50,990 nucleotides of DNA. Source: Alistipes sp. Its GTDB lineage: Bacteria; Bacteroidota; Bacteroidia; Bacteroidales; Rikenellaceae. The position numbers and the translations under genes were made by a program. The stretch lies in contig JAFYRX010000058.1 of NCBI GenBank assembly GCA_017546725.1, positions 1 through 50,990 on the forward strand, in the 5' to 3' direction. Positions 9,801-16,993 of this stretch are shown here, piece by piece (within the stretch, counting starts at the first letter, position 1; the number at the start of each line of letters is the position of its first letter). The notes under the pieces were generated by a model that had not been told where the DNA came from, did not search any database, and worked only from the letters and a program-made list of their open reading frames with translations.

Positions 9801-10540
9801 AGTGAATCCTCCAACTCTGCCGAGAGAAATGACTCGTCGATTGTAATCTCCTCAATCTCGGTCGTAAATGTAGTGTGGCGGCAGTGGTCACTCCAATATG
9901 TATCCAATATGCGCAACTCTGTCTCCGACGGGTCACGATTTTCGGCCTTGTAGTAATTAACCACCTCACGCAAGTCGTCGGCATTCATAGCCAAACCATA
10001 CTGCTTACAGTAATCAGCCAACTCCTCGTCCTTCAAGGCTGTCAAGCCGTGCAAGATGGCTACGGGCTTAACCTCGGCGTTCTCCATATCAGTGAGTACG
10101 CTCAAATCCTTGCGGCGCGACTCTACGGCGTTGATGTAGTAACGCTCGATGCGTGCCATCTCCTCGTCAGTGACTGCGTTGTCAAAGATGAGTAACTTCG
10201 AACTCTTGATACGCACGTTAGCCGTAGGCTCGATTAATCGTACGCAATCCACAGCCGAACTTGCACGCTGGTCAAACTGACCAGGCAGATACTCTACTGC
10301 CAAATACTTGCAACCCTCGAGGTTACACTCATCGCTTACACAGTCGGTCACAATCTCACCGAAAACAGCATAGCGACTCTTCTCCAAAAGTTCCTCTGAA
10401 AATCCGAATAAGTCATATACGTTCAGCAAACGCAATGACTCCAAGTTAAGCCCCAAGTTGTTGTTCAACTCCTTGCGCAACGTGTCGGCCTCGACTTGGA
10501 AACGCGGATATTTCTCTACATAAATGCGGTAATTCTTCAT
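6833..10540 (-). CDS. purL: phosphoribosylformylglycinamidine synthase (single-chain PurL)
   Basis: This is the large single-chain FGAM synthase (1235 residues), which converts FGAR to FGAM with glutamine and ATP. It corresponds to the proteobacterial/eukaryotic type rather than the split PurQ/PurL/PurS type. The synthetase part shows LDTYWSDHCRHTTF, FKNETHNHPTEIEPFGGA and GLPSIGGKDSMSG. The C-terminal glutaminase carries the nucleophile Cys at about residue 1074 in GICNGFQALV and the His/Glu pair near 1204-1206 in GHTERYEE. VSHGEGKF is also typical. The gene follows purE by 48 bases and precedes the EEP lipoprotein by 12. Confidence 0.97.
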   Translation of the reverse strand: MKNYRIYVEKYPRFQVEADTLRKELNNNLGLNLESLRLLNVYDLFGFSEELLEKSRYAVFGEIVTDCVSDECNLEGCKYLAVEYLPGQFDQRASSAVDCVRLIEPTANVRIKSSKLLIFDNAVTDEEMARIERYYINAVESRRKDLSVLTDMENAEVKPVAILHGLTALKDEELADYCKQYGLAMNADDLREVVNYYKAENRDPSETELRILDTYWSDHCRHTTFTTEIEEITIDESFLSAELEDSLETLKQIREELGRSEKSLCLMELATIGARYLKKTGVLDNLEQSEENNACSIYVNVDVDGTMEKWLLQFKNETHNHPTEIEPFGGASTCLGGAIRDPLSGRSYVYQAMRVTGAGDIYKSVAETMEGKLPQRIISTKAAAGYSSYGNQIGLATTHVREIYHPDYVAKRLEVGAVVGAVRAEDVRRESPAAGDIILMLGGRTGRDGIGGATGSSKEHNVKSIEECSSEVQKGNAPEERKLERLFRRPEVTRLIKKSNDFGAGGVSVAIGELAPGLDIYLDRVPTKYSGLNSTELAISESQERMAVVIERKDMDAFIEYCHSESIEVTHVADVTDTNRLKMFYNGEMLVNLSREFIDSAGAKHYTKIRIAAVEDKNPFERKIEGATLADKVKANLEDDNVVSQRGMIEMFDSTIGASTVLMPFGGKTQNTETQVSVQKLPVGNATTNTASIMAFGYNPFIASWSPYHGSAYAVIEAAAKVVAAGARYDKMRYSYQEYFERMNSEESWGKPLSALLGALKMQVELGLPSIGGKDSMSGTFQNINVPPMLMAFGITTVDARTVISPEFKKAGNKLYLIKHTPLNNYMPDTEALKETFSFVSSAIEQGKILSAYAVGFGGVVEAVAKMSFGNKVGAEVTMDEQALFDYAYGSFVVEAAEDLDFVAAEVIGQTIEKAEVVFNGTSFCIDELQKINSKKFCQIYPDRGIEGGATRKSEPAKKEIKYTGTPIEQPIAYLPVFAGTNCDYDTGKAFERAGAKVTTSVFCDLTADDIFKSIETMKQKIDECNIFVLSGGFSAGDEPDGSGKFIANVLNNKIITDAIHALLDRGGLILGICNGFQALVKSGLLPYGRLGQVVKESPTLFRNDINRHISQIVSTRVATTNSPWLSSFELGELHSIAVSHGEGKFVVSDEMAEELFANGQVAFQYVDPAGEATLCAPYNPNGSSFGIEGIISANGQILGKMGHTERYEENLFKNIHGNKQQGIFANAVNYFKGK

Positions 10541-10588
10541 ATCTTGTTTACTTTGTTCTTTTGCGAAAACAATTTCTAATGCCGAAAA

Positions 10589-11056
10589 TTACAACTCGGC
10601 CTCGAGCACCTTCTCTGTCTGTGCCTCACGGAAGGCAATCAGACGTGCCTCCAAATCCTTATCTGTCAATGCGAAGATTGAGGCTGCGATAAGAGCCGCA
10701 TTCTTTGCACCGTTGATGGCTGTAGTCGATACGGGGATACCACCCGGCATCTGTACGATTGAGAGCAATGAATCCAATCCACCGAGAGCCGATGTCTTGA
10801 TGGGTACACCGATTACGGGTACTGTAGTCAGGGCGGCTGTTACACCAGCAACGTGGGCAGCGCCTCCTGCGCCAGCGATAATGGCACCAATGCCACGCTC
10901 TTTGGCTGTTGTAGCGTACTCGACCATCAAATGGGGAGTGCGGTGTGCGCTGATGACACGCTTCTCGTACTCAATTCCCAACTCCTCCAATGTCTCACAA
11001 GCGGCCGACATAACGCCCCAATCGCTTGTCGAACCCATAATAACTGCAACTTTCAT
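10589..11056 (-). CDS. purE: 5-(carboxyamino)imidazole ribonucleotide mutase / AIR carboxylase
   Basis: PurE moves or adds the carboxyl group on AIR/N5-CAIR to give CAIR. The 155-residue protein starts [16 protein letters not shown] and carries the substrate loop SAHRTPH and [16 protein letters not shown]. The ATG at 11054-11056 is preferred over an in-frame TTG two codons upstream because the family begins with the strand KVAVIMGS. No purK is in the window, so it cannot be said whether this is a class I mutase or a CO2-using class II enzyme. It is the first gene of the purine operon and follows a long folded leader. Confidence 0.95.
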   Translation of the reverse strand: MKVAVIMGSTSDWGVMSAACETLEELGIEYEKRVISAHRTPHLMVEYATTAKERGIGAIIAGAGGAAHVAGVTAALTTVPVIGVPIKTSALGGLDSLLSIVQMPGGIPVSTTAINGAKNAALIAASIFALTDKDLEARLIAFREAQTEKVLEAEL

Positions 11057-11081
11057 ATTCAATGTGTAATGTTTAAATGCA

Positions 11082-11107
11082 GCCGCTGTAGTATACGCTA
11101 CAACGGC
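11082..11107 (-). promoter_or_regulatory. hairpin just upstream of purE
   Basis: GCCG-TGTAG (82-85 and following) and CTACA-CGGC (to 11107) form a stem interrupted by one mismatch, in the leader between the folded RNA and the purE start. On the minus strand it is not followed by a U run, so it is not a clear terminator. It could be an RNA processing or stabilising hairpin separating the leader RNA from the purine mRNA. Confidence 0.4.
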
Positions 11108-11153
11108 CCGTTTTGTTATTTAATAATTATTTTGTTTGCTCAATATGTTGTAC

Positions 11154-11318
11154 TCACCCGTAGGTAAAGCATCTGTGTGCAATACGCAGTTTGCTTTACT
11201 TTGCTTATGATTGCTCATAGCTGTTAAGAGCCCGTCAAAAGATGGATTTGCACCACTATTTTGAGTGGCGAAAATGCGTAAAGACGGTCTGCTTAATGAG
11301 TTATGTGCGTACGGGTAA
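11154..11318 (-). ncRNA. structured leader / small RNA upstream of purE, 6S-RNA-like architecture
   Basis: About 165 bases on the minus strand fold with a 9-pair closing stem (11310-11318 with 11154-11162, core ACCCGTA/TACGGGT). Inside are a terminal arm built of CTTAA/TTAAG (292-296/224-228), GACGG/CCGTC (283-287/232-236) and AGTGGCG/CACCACT (264-270/251-257), and a side hairpin GCTTTAC/GTAAAGC (193-199/64-70 of the 11.1 kb block). A closing stem, a central bubble with a hairpin on its 3' strand and a long terminal arm is the 6S RNA layout, and 6S genes sit beside purine genes in several phyla. Stems are seen; the 6S identity is inference. A 67-codon open frame (11120-11323) overlaps it and is treated as non-coding. 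Confidence 0.5.
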
Positions 11319-11328
11319 TTCATACGTG

Positions 11329-11336
11329 CAAAAATA
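11329..11336 (-). promoter_or_regulatory. -7 promoter element of the purE operon / leader RNA
   Basis: The minus strand reads TATTTTTG, matching the Bacteroidetes TAnnTTTG element. Transcription should start near 11322, directly at the 5' end of the closing stem of the folded leader. No good TTTG -33 box is seen at the usual distance. Confidence 0.55.
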
Positions 11337-11339
11337 CAT

Positions 11340-11678
11340 TTTTTTATTAGAAAAAGAAATAATAATAGTACAAATGTATCAACAAATTATTCACTTTTGT
11401 CGAATGAAGTTTTTGTGTGGTTGAAAATGGTGATTCGAGGTTGGATTTTGAATGGAAAAATGCTGTGCAAAATTGGGTTTTGAAAGGTTGTAAATAATGC
11501 TGAAAAATGTCGCTATTTGTATGTGAAATATGGGTGAAAAATGGTCTAAAACGCCTGTTTGAATTTGTTACTTTTTGAATAAAAGTTTTACTTGAAAAAT
11601 CTGTGCTTAAAGAGTGATTAGTATATGTCAAAAAAAATATGTATTTTTGTAAGCAAAAATAGAGAGCAAACGTAATAT
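11340..11678. other. AT-rich divergent intergenic region between purE leader and feoAB
   Basis: No gene is supported here. The stretch is rich in A and T and carries the outward promoters of the purE leader (left) and feoAB (right, TATTTTTG at 11642-11649, about 30 bases before the ATG). An open frame of 94 codons on the minus strand has low-complexity, AT-driven composition and is not counted as a gene. No clear operator palindrome for an iron regulator was recognised. Confidence 0.6.
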
Positions 11679-14075
11679 ATGCTTTTATCAGAACTTAAAA
11701 CAGGCTCGTCGGCCGTTGTTGTAAAGGTACTGGGTCACGGTGGTTTTCGTCGTCGAATTCTTGAGATGGGATTCGTCAGAGGGCAGCGTGTGACTGCGGT
11801 ACTAAATGCTCCGTTGCGCGACCCAATCAAATACGGAATTATGGGCTACGAAGTCTCGTTGCGTCGTAGCGAAGCGGCAATGGTTGAGGTGCTTACCCCC
11901 GAAGAGGCTCGCGAATACCAACTTCAAAGCGGTGATGCTTCGACGTCGCAGAATGAAGATGTTGTGCAAGATGTCTTCAACGAGAAGGTGCGCCAAATAA
12001 ATATCGCTTTGGTGGGTAATCCCAATAGCGGAAAGACTTCACTCTTTAATGCTTTGTCGGGTGGTCACGAACACGTCGGCAACTATAGTGGCGTGACGGT
12101 TGATGCCAAGAGTGGCTCGTTGGAGTATAAGGGTTACAAGATAAATATCACCGACCTGCCAGGTACATACGCATTGTCGGCATATACTCCCGAGGAGTTG
12201 TATGTACGTCAGCATTTGATGAATGAATTGCCCGATGTGGTGGTAAATGCCGTTGTGGCATCTAATCTTGAACGAAATCTATATCTCACGACCGAACTTA
12301 TTGACATAAGCCCCAAGATGGTTGTGGCTTTGAATATGTATGATGAATTGGAGCGCAGTGGTGCTCAACTCGATTTTGAGCAGTTAGGACGAATGATTGG
12401 TGTGCCTGTTGTACCCGTTGTGGCGCGTGATGGTCGCGGTTTGGAGAATCTTTTGGATGAGATAATCCTGACCTATGAAAATCAGAACTCCAAAGTGCGT
12501 CATATTCACATCAACTACTCCTCGTCGATTGAGGCGGAGATTACGGCACTCTCCAAGTTGATGAAACGTAATATCGAGGAGTTGCCTAAATCTTTCCCGC
12601 CGCGATATTGGGCGATTAAGATGTTGGAGGGCGATAGTAGTGTCAGGGAACTGTTGCGTGGTTGTCCTCACTTTACGGATTGGAAGAATCAGAGTGTTAA
12701 GGGTGCCGCACGTATTATCACTGACTTGGATGAGGATGTTGAGAGTGCTATTACCAACGAAAAATATGGTTTTATCGAGGGTGCGTTGGTCGAGACCTAT
12801 ACCCCATCGGAGAAACAGGGTGATGCCCCAACGTCGTATATCGACCGTATAGTTACGCACAAATATCTGGGTATTCCTATCTTTTTGGCCCTGATGTTTG
12901 TTATGTTTTGGTCGACTTTTACGCTTGGAGCCTATCCGCAAGAGTGGATTGAGGGTGGTTTCCAATGGTTGGGAGAGTTTGTCTCGGGGTTGATGGCCGA
13001 GGGTGAGTTGCGCGACTTGATAGTCGATGGCGTGATTGGGGGTGTTGGCTCGGTGGCAGTCTTCTTGCCTAACATCTTGATACTTTATCTGTTTATCTCG
13101 CTGATGGAGGATTCGGGCTATATGGCTCGAGCTGCATTTATTATGGATAAATTGATGCACTTGGCGGGGCTTCACGGCAAATCGTTCATTCCGCTGGTTA
13201 TGGGTTTTGGTTGTAACGTGCCAGCGATTATGGCGACGCGTACAATCGAGAGTCGTAGTAGTCGCCTTATTACTATTTTGATAAATCCTTTTATGTCGTG
13301 CAGCGCTCGTTTGCCTGTATTTGTTTTTCTTGCAGGTGCTTTCTTCCCAGAGTGTGCAGGTGTGATGTTGTTTGCTATCTATCTGTTTGGATGTGTGGCT
13401 GCTATAGTGACGGCTCGTGTGTTGAGAAAATTTAAGTTTGGTCCTGATGAGACTCCGTTTGTTATGGAGTTGCCGCCATATCGCATACCCACCTTGAGCG
13501 CTACTCTGCGTCATATGTGGGAGCGTAGTGAGCAGTATCTGCGTAAGATTGGAGGTTTGGTTTTGGTGGCTGCTGTTGTCGTGTGGTTTTTGAGTTATTA
13601 TCCTCACGTCGGGCAAGAGGTTTCTGCTCCAGAATCGGCTACGCTTACAGATGTAAATGTAGAGCATACCTCGCAGGCTGAATACTCATATTTGGGCCGT
13701 ATAGGTAAGTTATGTGAGCCTGTAATGCAGCCTTTGGGATTGGATTGGAGAGCGAGTGTTGCGCTTATGTCGGGTGCGGTTGCTAAAGAGATTATTCTTT
13801 CGACTCTAAGTGTGTTGTATTCTGTTGATGAGAGTGGTAGCGGCTCCGCTACCCTGTCGTCGCTGATGCTTTCGTCGGGTAATTATTCTCGTGCTGCGGC
13901 CTTGGCGTTTATTATTTTTATATTGCTCTATTTTCCGTGTATTGCAACCATTGCGACCATTGCGCGTGAGGCTGGCGGCTGGAAATGGGCGGTATTTTCG
14001 GTAGTATATAACACGCTTTTGGCGTGGGTGCTGGCTTTCGCTGCTTACAATATTGGAGTGATGATTGGGTTGTAG
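11679..14075 (+). CDS. feoB: ferrous iron transport protein, FeoA-FeoB fusion
   Basis: The 798-residue protein imports Fe(II) across the inner membrane. Residues 1 to about 75 are a FeoA domain (SH3-like, with GHGGFRRRILEMGFVRG). A G-protein domain follows: G1 GNPNSGKT at 113-120, G2 around GNYSGVTVD, G3 DLPG at 159-162 and G4 NMYD at 219-222. The C-terminal half is a polytopic membrane domain with the two Gate regions, including GFGCNVPAIMATR and the second copy ending in ALAFIIFILLYFPC. FeoA-FeoB fusion is common in Bacteroidetes. It is monocistronic, with its own TATTTTTG promoter and a strong terminator at 14097-14133. Confidence 0.96.
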   Translation: MLLSELKTGSSAVVVKVLGHGGFRRRILEMGFVRGQRVTAVLNAPLRDPIKYGIMGYEVSLRRSEAAMVEVLTPEEAREYQLQSGDASTSQNEDVVQDVFNEKVRQINIALVGNPNSGKTSLFNALSGGHEHVGNYSGVTVDAKSGSLEYKGYKINITDLPGTYALSAYTPEELYVRQHLMNELPDVVVNAVVASNLERNLYLTTELIDISPKMVVALNMYDELERSGAQLDFEQLGRMIGVPVVPVVARDGRGLENLLDEIILTYENQNSKVRHIHINYSSSIEAEITALSKLMKRNIEELPKSFPPRYWAIKMLEGDSSVRELLRGCPHFTDWKNQSVKGAARIITDLDEDVESAITNEKYGFIEGALVETYTPSEKQGDAPTSYIDRIVTHKYLGIPIFLALMFVMFWSTFTLGAYPQEWIEGGFQWLGEFVSGLMAEGELRDLIVDGVIGGVGSVAVFLPNILILYLFISLMEDSGYMARAAFIMDKLMHLAGLHGKSFIPLVMGFGCNVPAIMATRTIESRSSRLITILINPFMSCSARLPVFVFLAGAFFPECAGVMLFAIYLFGCVAAIVTARVLRKFKFGPDETPFVMELPPYRIPTLSATLRHMWERSEQYLRKIGGLVLVAAVVVWFLSYYPHVGQEVSAPESATLTDVNVEHTSQAEYSYLGRIGKLCEPVMQPLGLDWRASVALMSGAVAKEIILSTLSVLYSVDESGSGSATLSSLMLSSGNYSRAAALAFIIFILLYFPCIATIATIAREAGGWKWAVFSVVYNTLLAWVLAFAAYNIGVMIGL

Positions 14076-14096
14076 AAGACTAAAATCGTATAAATG

Positions 14097-14133
14097 AAAA
14101 GTCTGCTAATTTTGTGTGTTAGCAGACTTTTTT
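14097..14133. terminator. bidirectional intrinsic terminator between feoAB and the MBL-fold gene
   Basis: AAAAGTCTGCTAA (14097-14109) pairs with TTAGCAGACTTTT (14119-14131), giving a long perfect stem with T tracts on both strands. It serves the convergent feoAB and MBL-fold genes. Confidence 0.9.
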
Positions 14134-14138
14134 GTTCT

Positions 14139-15392
14139 CTAATTTTTGCTTTTGAAAGGTCCATATACGGCCTGGATTTTCATCTGTTCATCATCGGCCG
14201 AGAGTCGGTAAATCTTGTATTTTCGCCCCTTGTCATAGACCTTTACTACGATGTGCCCGTTGTGTGGGCCTACCCTCTGCATCCACTCCTCATCGGCGTA
14301 TTGCTTGCGTGCTGACTCTACTATGTATTGTGTTAAAAACATTGTCGGGTGCGCGTTGCTTTTGCCCGATAACTGCTCTTGCGAGAGTATGCGATTAATG
14401 ATTTGGGGTTGGGTGTGATATTGGTCCCAAACGGGGTTGATGTATGCTTGAGCATTGATATGTTTCAAGAAGTCTGGGTGCATAGCATCCTTGTATGCGT
14501 GGTGGTTGCACTTGCATACATCTACCTCGCCACACGCCTCGCCCGCCTTCGCCTCGAGGTTGATATTTTTGCCGTCAGCATCTTTTACACCGTGACTAAT
14601 GTCGCCACCTGAGAAATATGAAAACGGCCCGTAGTCGATTCTAAAGGCGATACTCTTTGTGTTTTCATTGCCGCTGTTTTTAGTGTTGTCAGTGTGCAGG
14701 TCGTAATAACGTGTAGTGTTACCCTGCTCATCTCCATTCCAAATCTCTCCATTGGCTGCGATGTTCTGAATCGAGAATAGTTTTGCGTATTTTGTGGGCT
14801 GCTTTTGGAGTTTGATTTGATTCTTAGCGCCTACTTTGAAAGCCTCTTGTTTTGCGCCAAACTCTTGTTTTTGCCAGTGGATAAAATTTTTGTAATTTTC
14901 TGTGTGAATGTCGTTTATGGGCGTTGGATAGTTGTAGTTAGGGAAACCTCTGTCGATGAAGTTTTTAAATCTGATGGTCTCGCCTACATCGGCAAGGCCG
15001 ACGAGTTTGTAATCGGGCGTACGACCTTTGGTTGTGGGCGCATCGAGCGTTACTGAGCCCGAATGGTCGTTGTGAAAATGAGAAAGCATCATATAATCTA
15101 CCTCGTGGCCTGCGGGGTTTACTCTCTCGATATAATGTGCCACCCATTCACCGCCTCGACGCGAGAGGTCGGGTTTGGGGTCGGTCATTGGAACGGATGC
15201 TTGGTGGTCGCCAGCATCCACCAGCATAGACGTGCCGTCGGGGAAGATGTAGAAGTTGGCCTCGCCACGACCGGTATAGATAAAGTGGATATCTAATTCG
15301 CCCTTTTTCCAACCTTTGTAGGTCTCTTGGGGTTGAGAGTATGCGGAGTACGACAATATAAGTGCTATCGCACAAAAAAGAATTCGTTTCAT
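14139..15392 (-). CDS. exported metallo-beta-lactamase-fold hydrolase (ComEC C-terminal-like)
   Basis: The 417-residue protein starts with a cleavable signal peptide (MKRILFCAIALILSYSAYS). It then shows a metallo-beta-lactamase fold: LDIHFIYTGRGEANFYIFPDG, LVDAGDH, and the metal-binding motif HFHNDHSG. FSGGDISHG and CKCNHHAYKDAMHPDFL supply later metal ligands. The arrangement resembles the competence-type (ComEC/Rec2) MBL domain family, but without any transmembrane channel. The substrate is unknown; phosphodiesters are one possibility in this subgroup. It lies 13 bases after the TlpA-like gene, so the two probably form an operon, and it shares the terminator with feoAB. Confidence 0.85.
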   Translation of the reverse strand: MKRILFCAIALILSYSAYSQPQETYKGWKKGELDIHFIYTGRGEANFYIFPDGTSMLVDAGDHQASVPMTDPKPDLSRRGGEWVAHYIERVNPAGHEVDYMMLSHFHNDHSGSVTLDAPTTKGRTPDYKLVGLADVGETIRFKNFIDRGFPNYNYPTPINDIHTENYKNFIHWQKQEFGAKQEAFKVGAKNQIKLQKQPTKYAKLFSIQNIAANGEIWNGDEQGNTTRYYDLHTDNTKNSGNENTKSIAFRIDYGPFSYFSGGDISHGVKDADGKNINLEAKAGEACGEVDVCKCNHHAYKDAMHPDFLKHINAQAYINPVWDQYHTQPQIINRILSQEQLSGKSNAHPTMFLTQYIVESARKQYADEEWMQRVGPHNGHIVVKVYDKGRKYKIYRLSADDEQMKIQAVYGPFKSKN

Positions 15393-15405
15393 AGTCTATG
15401 TAGTT

Positions 15406-16671
15406 TTAGTTTGTGCCAATATATTTGTGTATTGCGGCCGTGAGTTCTTCGATTGTGGGGTCGAAGGCTAAAATTTTGCCCTCGGCATCAATCAATATTC
15501 GGCGACCTGCGGCATTGTTGCAACCATATTTAGCCCAAATATTTGCGCGGTCGTCTAATTCGACAAGTTGTGGCCATTTGTATCCATCCTTTTTGATGGC
15601 GGTCTGCATATTTTTGGTGTTCTCAGATTCTCTTGCTACGCCGATTACCATAAAACCTTTGTCCTTGTATTGTTCATATAGCGGAATCATCTCCATTGAT
15701 GCTTTGCGACAAGGTCCACACCACGATGCCCATAAATCCAATATGACGAGTTTTGCGCCATCGACCATATTCGACAGACGATGCATCTGCCCTTCAAGGT
15801 CGGGCGCTTCGAAGTCGATATATTGCGAGCCTATTTGTAATTGAAGACCTGCTATTTGGCGTAGACAAAATTTGGTCATTACATTGTCGGGCATTTTGAC
15901 TGCATAGATGTTGTTGAATGCGTCAATAAGTTCTTGGGGAGGAAGATTATATTTCATCTGTTTGGCCAGTATCGCAAGTCGAGCGGTTGATGGCTCGCCT
16001 GTAACAATTTCGAGCATTTTAGCCAAACGCTCGGCTTGATAACGCTTGCGCTCGGCTAAAGTCTCGGGAGCGTACGTTTGCTCTTCTGTCATTGTTTGTA
16101 TCTGCTCGATTAATTGCTTCTGATTCGGTGAATTGTTCTCAAAAGCCTCGATTTGAGCAATTAATGACGAGTACTGTTCGGTGTAGGTTTTACCCTCTTC
16201 TTTTAGTTTGTTGCGTATCTCGTTTGTCGCGTCTTGTAGTTTGCGCAATTCAGTTTTATATGATTGATATTCATTTGTTGAAGCAGGGCCTTCGATGACC
16301 GTTTTGCCAACCTCTTCAGTGGAATAGAGGTTCATATTTATGGTGCCGTCGTCGGCAACAAAATCTATGGCTTGCCAATAGCCATTTTCTAACTCATCTT
16401 CAAATACGAGTTCGCAATATTGTGGCTCATCTATGTAGAGGTCGTATGAGAATTGTCCATCGCTAATCTTAATCTCGCTGTGTGGTTGTGATGATAATGC
16501 GATGTTTCCATCAACGCCAACGTATAGGAGTAATTTGCGAGATTCGGGTCTGTCGTGAACTACGCCATTTATGTGGCAATGGATTGGCGCTTCAGTTTGC
16601 TGATTTTTTGTTTGATTACCTGAGCAAGCACCAATAATCAAAGCGATGATGATAATTGTAATTCGTTTCAT
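15406..16671 (-). CDS. TlpA-like thioredoxin lipoprotein with N-terminal DUF4369-type domain
   Basis: The 421-residue protein has a lipoprotein signal ending in IIGACSG. The N-terminal part (about residues 30-270) is the mixed beta/helical domain often annotated DUF4369 in Bacteroidetes. The C-terminal part (about 280-421) is a thioredoxin-fold domain with the active site WASWCGPCRK and a later RILIDAEGKILA segment. Such proteins are membrane-anchored thiol-disulfide oxidoreductases in the periplasm, used in cytochrome c or other protein maturation; the partner is unknown here. A TATATTTG element on the minus strand at 16697-16704 is a likely promoter. It heads a two-gene operon with the MBL-fold gene. 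Confidence 0.9.
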   Translation of the reverse strand: MKRITIIIIALIIGACSGNQTKNQQTEAPIHCHINGVVHDRPESRKLLLYVGVDGNIALSSQPHSEIKISDGQFSYDLYIDEPQYCELVFEDELENGYWQAIDFVADDGTINMNLYSTEEVGKTVIEGPASTNEYQSYKTELRKLQDATNEIRNKLKEEGKTYTEQYSSLIAQIEAFENNSPNQKQLIEQIQTMTEEQTYAPETLAERKRYQAERLAKMLEIVTGEPSTARLAILAKQMKYNLPPQELIDAFNNIYAVKMPDNVMTKFCLRQIAGLQLQIGSQYIDFEAPDLEGQMHRLSNMVDGAKLVILDLWASWCGPCRKASMEMIPLYEQYKDKGFMVIGVARESENTKNMQTAIKKDGYKWPQLVELDDRANIWAKYGCNNAAGRRILIDAEGKILAFDPTIEELTAAIHKYIGTN

Positions 16672-16696
16672 AATGGTTCTGTATTAATTTGTTCAG

Positions 16697-16704
16697 CAAA
16701 TATA
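16697..16704 (-). promoter_or_regulatory. -7 promoter element of the TlpA-like gene
   Basis: The minus strand reads TATATTTG, placing the start of transcription about 20 bases before the ATG. It faces away from the met operon promoter at 16760. Confidence 0.55.
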
Positions 16705-16759
16705 AGCAAAATATTGCTTTTTTTTTGAGGCTACTTTAATATAATAAGAAAATTATAGT

Positions 16760-16767
16760 TATATTTG
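16760..16767 (+). promoter_or_regulatory. -7 promoter element of the met operon
   Basis: TATATTTG matches TAnnTTTG. The expected start near 16774 gives a leader of about 220 bases before metY. The -33 position has only TTTA (16735-16738, spacing 21). Confidence 0.6.
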
Positions 16768-16788
16768 CACTTAATAAAACGTGTACAA

Positions 16789-16857
16789 ATGAGCAGACCC
16801 TGCAACATATTGTCGATGGTGAGCATCCCTATGCACTCGATGCGAATGTGCCGATAG
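16789..16857 (+). CDS. putative methionine-rich leader peptide of the met operon
   Basis: A 22-codon open frame begins with ATG about 15 bases after the predicted transcription start and ends with TAG at 16855-16857. Methionine occupies positions 1, 10, 15, 18 and 20, and cysteine positions 5 and 21. Its position ahead of metY-metX-hom is what a translation-sensing attenuator peptide would have. It overlaps the hairpins of the leader RNA, so ribosome position could change folding. There is no Shine-Dalgarno sequence, which is normal for the phylum. The caveat is that the reading frame one base off is also open through the same stretch (without a start codon), so codon bias could be chance. 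It is not a recognised family. Confidence 0.4.
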   Translation: MSRPCNILSMVSIPMHSMRMCR

Positions 16858-16895
16858 GCACTCTTTCTATCCGAGGTGACTACGTGTTGCCCTGC
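16793..16895 (+). promoter_or_regulatory. folded met leader RNA (candidate attenuator or metabolite-binding element)
   Basis: The leader can form an outer stem GCAG/CTGC (16793-16796/16892-16895) plus GCAACA/TGTTGC (16802-16807/16885-16890). It encloses three hairpins: GATG/CATC (815-818/824-827), GCAC-TCG/CGA-GTGC (833-839/843-851) and GATAG/CTATC (853-857/867-871). A three-hairpin junction closed by a stem resembles a riboswitch aptamer, but it does not match the SAM-I or SAM-II consensus known to me. A weaker AT-rich hairpin follows near 16908-16931. The regulated genes make homocysteine, so methionine, SAM or cysteine would be the expected signal. Confidence 0.5.
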
Positions 16896-16993
16896 GTCAT
16901 TTGATGCAAAATTTTCCAAGAAAATATTTTAGTTAGGTGATTTTAGTGTGTTCGGCCATTATTGTGTGGCGAATACAAAGAATATTTAGAATT

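Noticed and set aside
11056-11062. TTG start two codons upstream of the purE ATG
   Set aside because: The ATG matches the family N-terminus directly.
11120-11323. 67-codon open frame on the minus strand upstream of purE
   Set aside because: It coincides with stems of the folded leader RNA and ends in low-complexity residues; the pairing explains its conservation-like look better than coding does.
11347-11631. 94-codon open frame on the minus strand upstream of feoAB
   Set aside because: It is an AT-rich, Phe/Ser/Thr-heavy translation of intergenic DNA with no family features.
12384-13667. 427-codon open frame antisense to feoAB
   Set aside because: The plus strand clearly encodes FeoB here; the antisense frame is Gln/His/Arg-rich and has no domain, a shadow of codon bias.
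16937-16993. Upstream start for metY adding 19 residues
   Set aside because: The added residues are unlike the family N-terminus and lie in the leader; MSEKKLRFETKQIHGG is the natural start.
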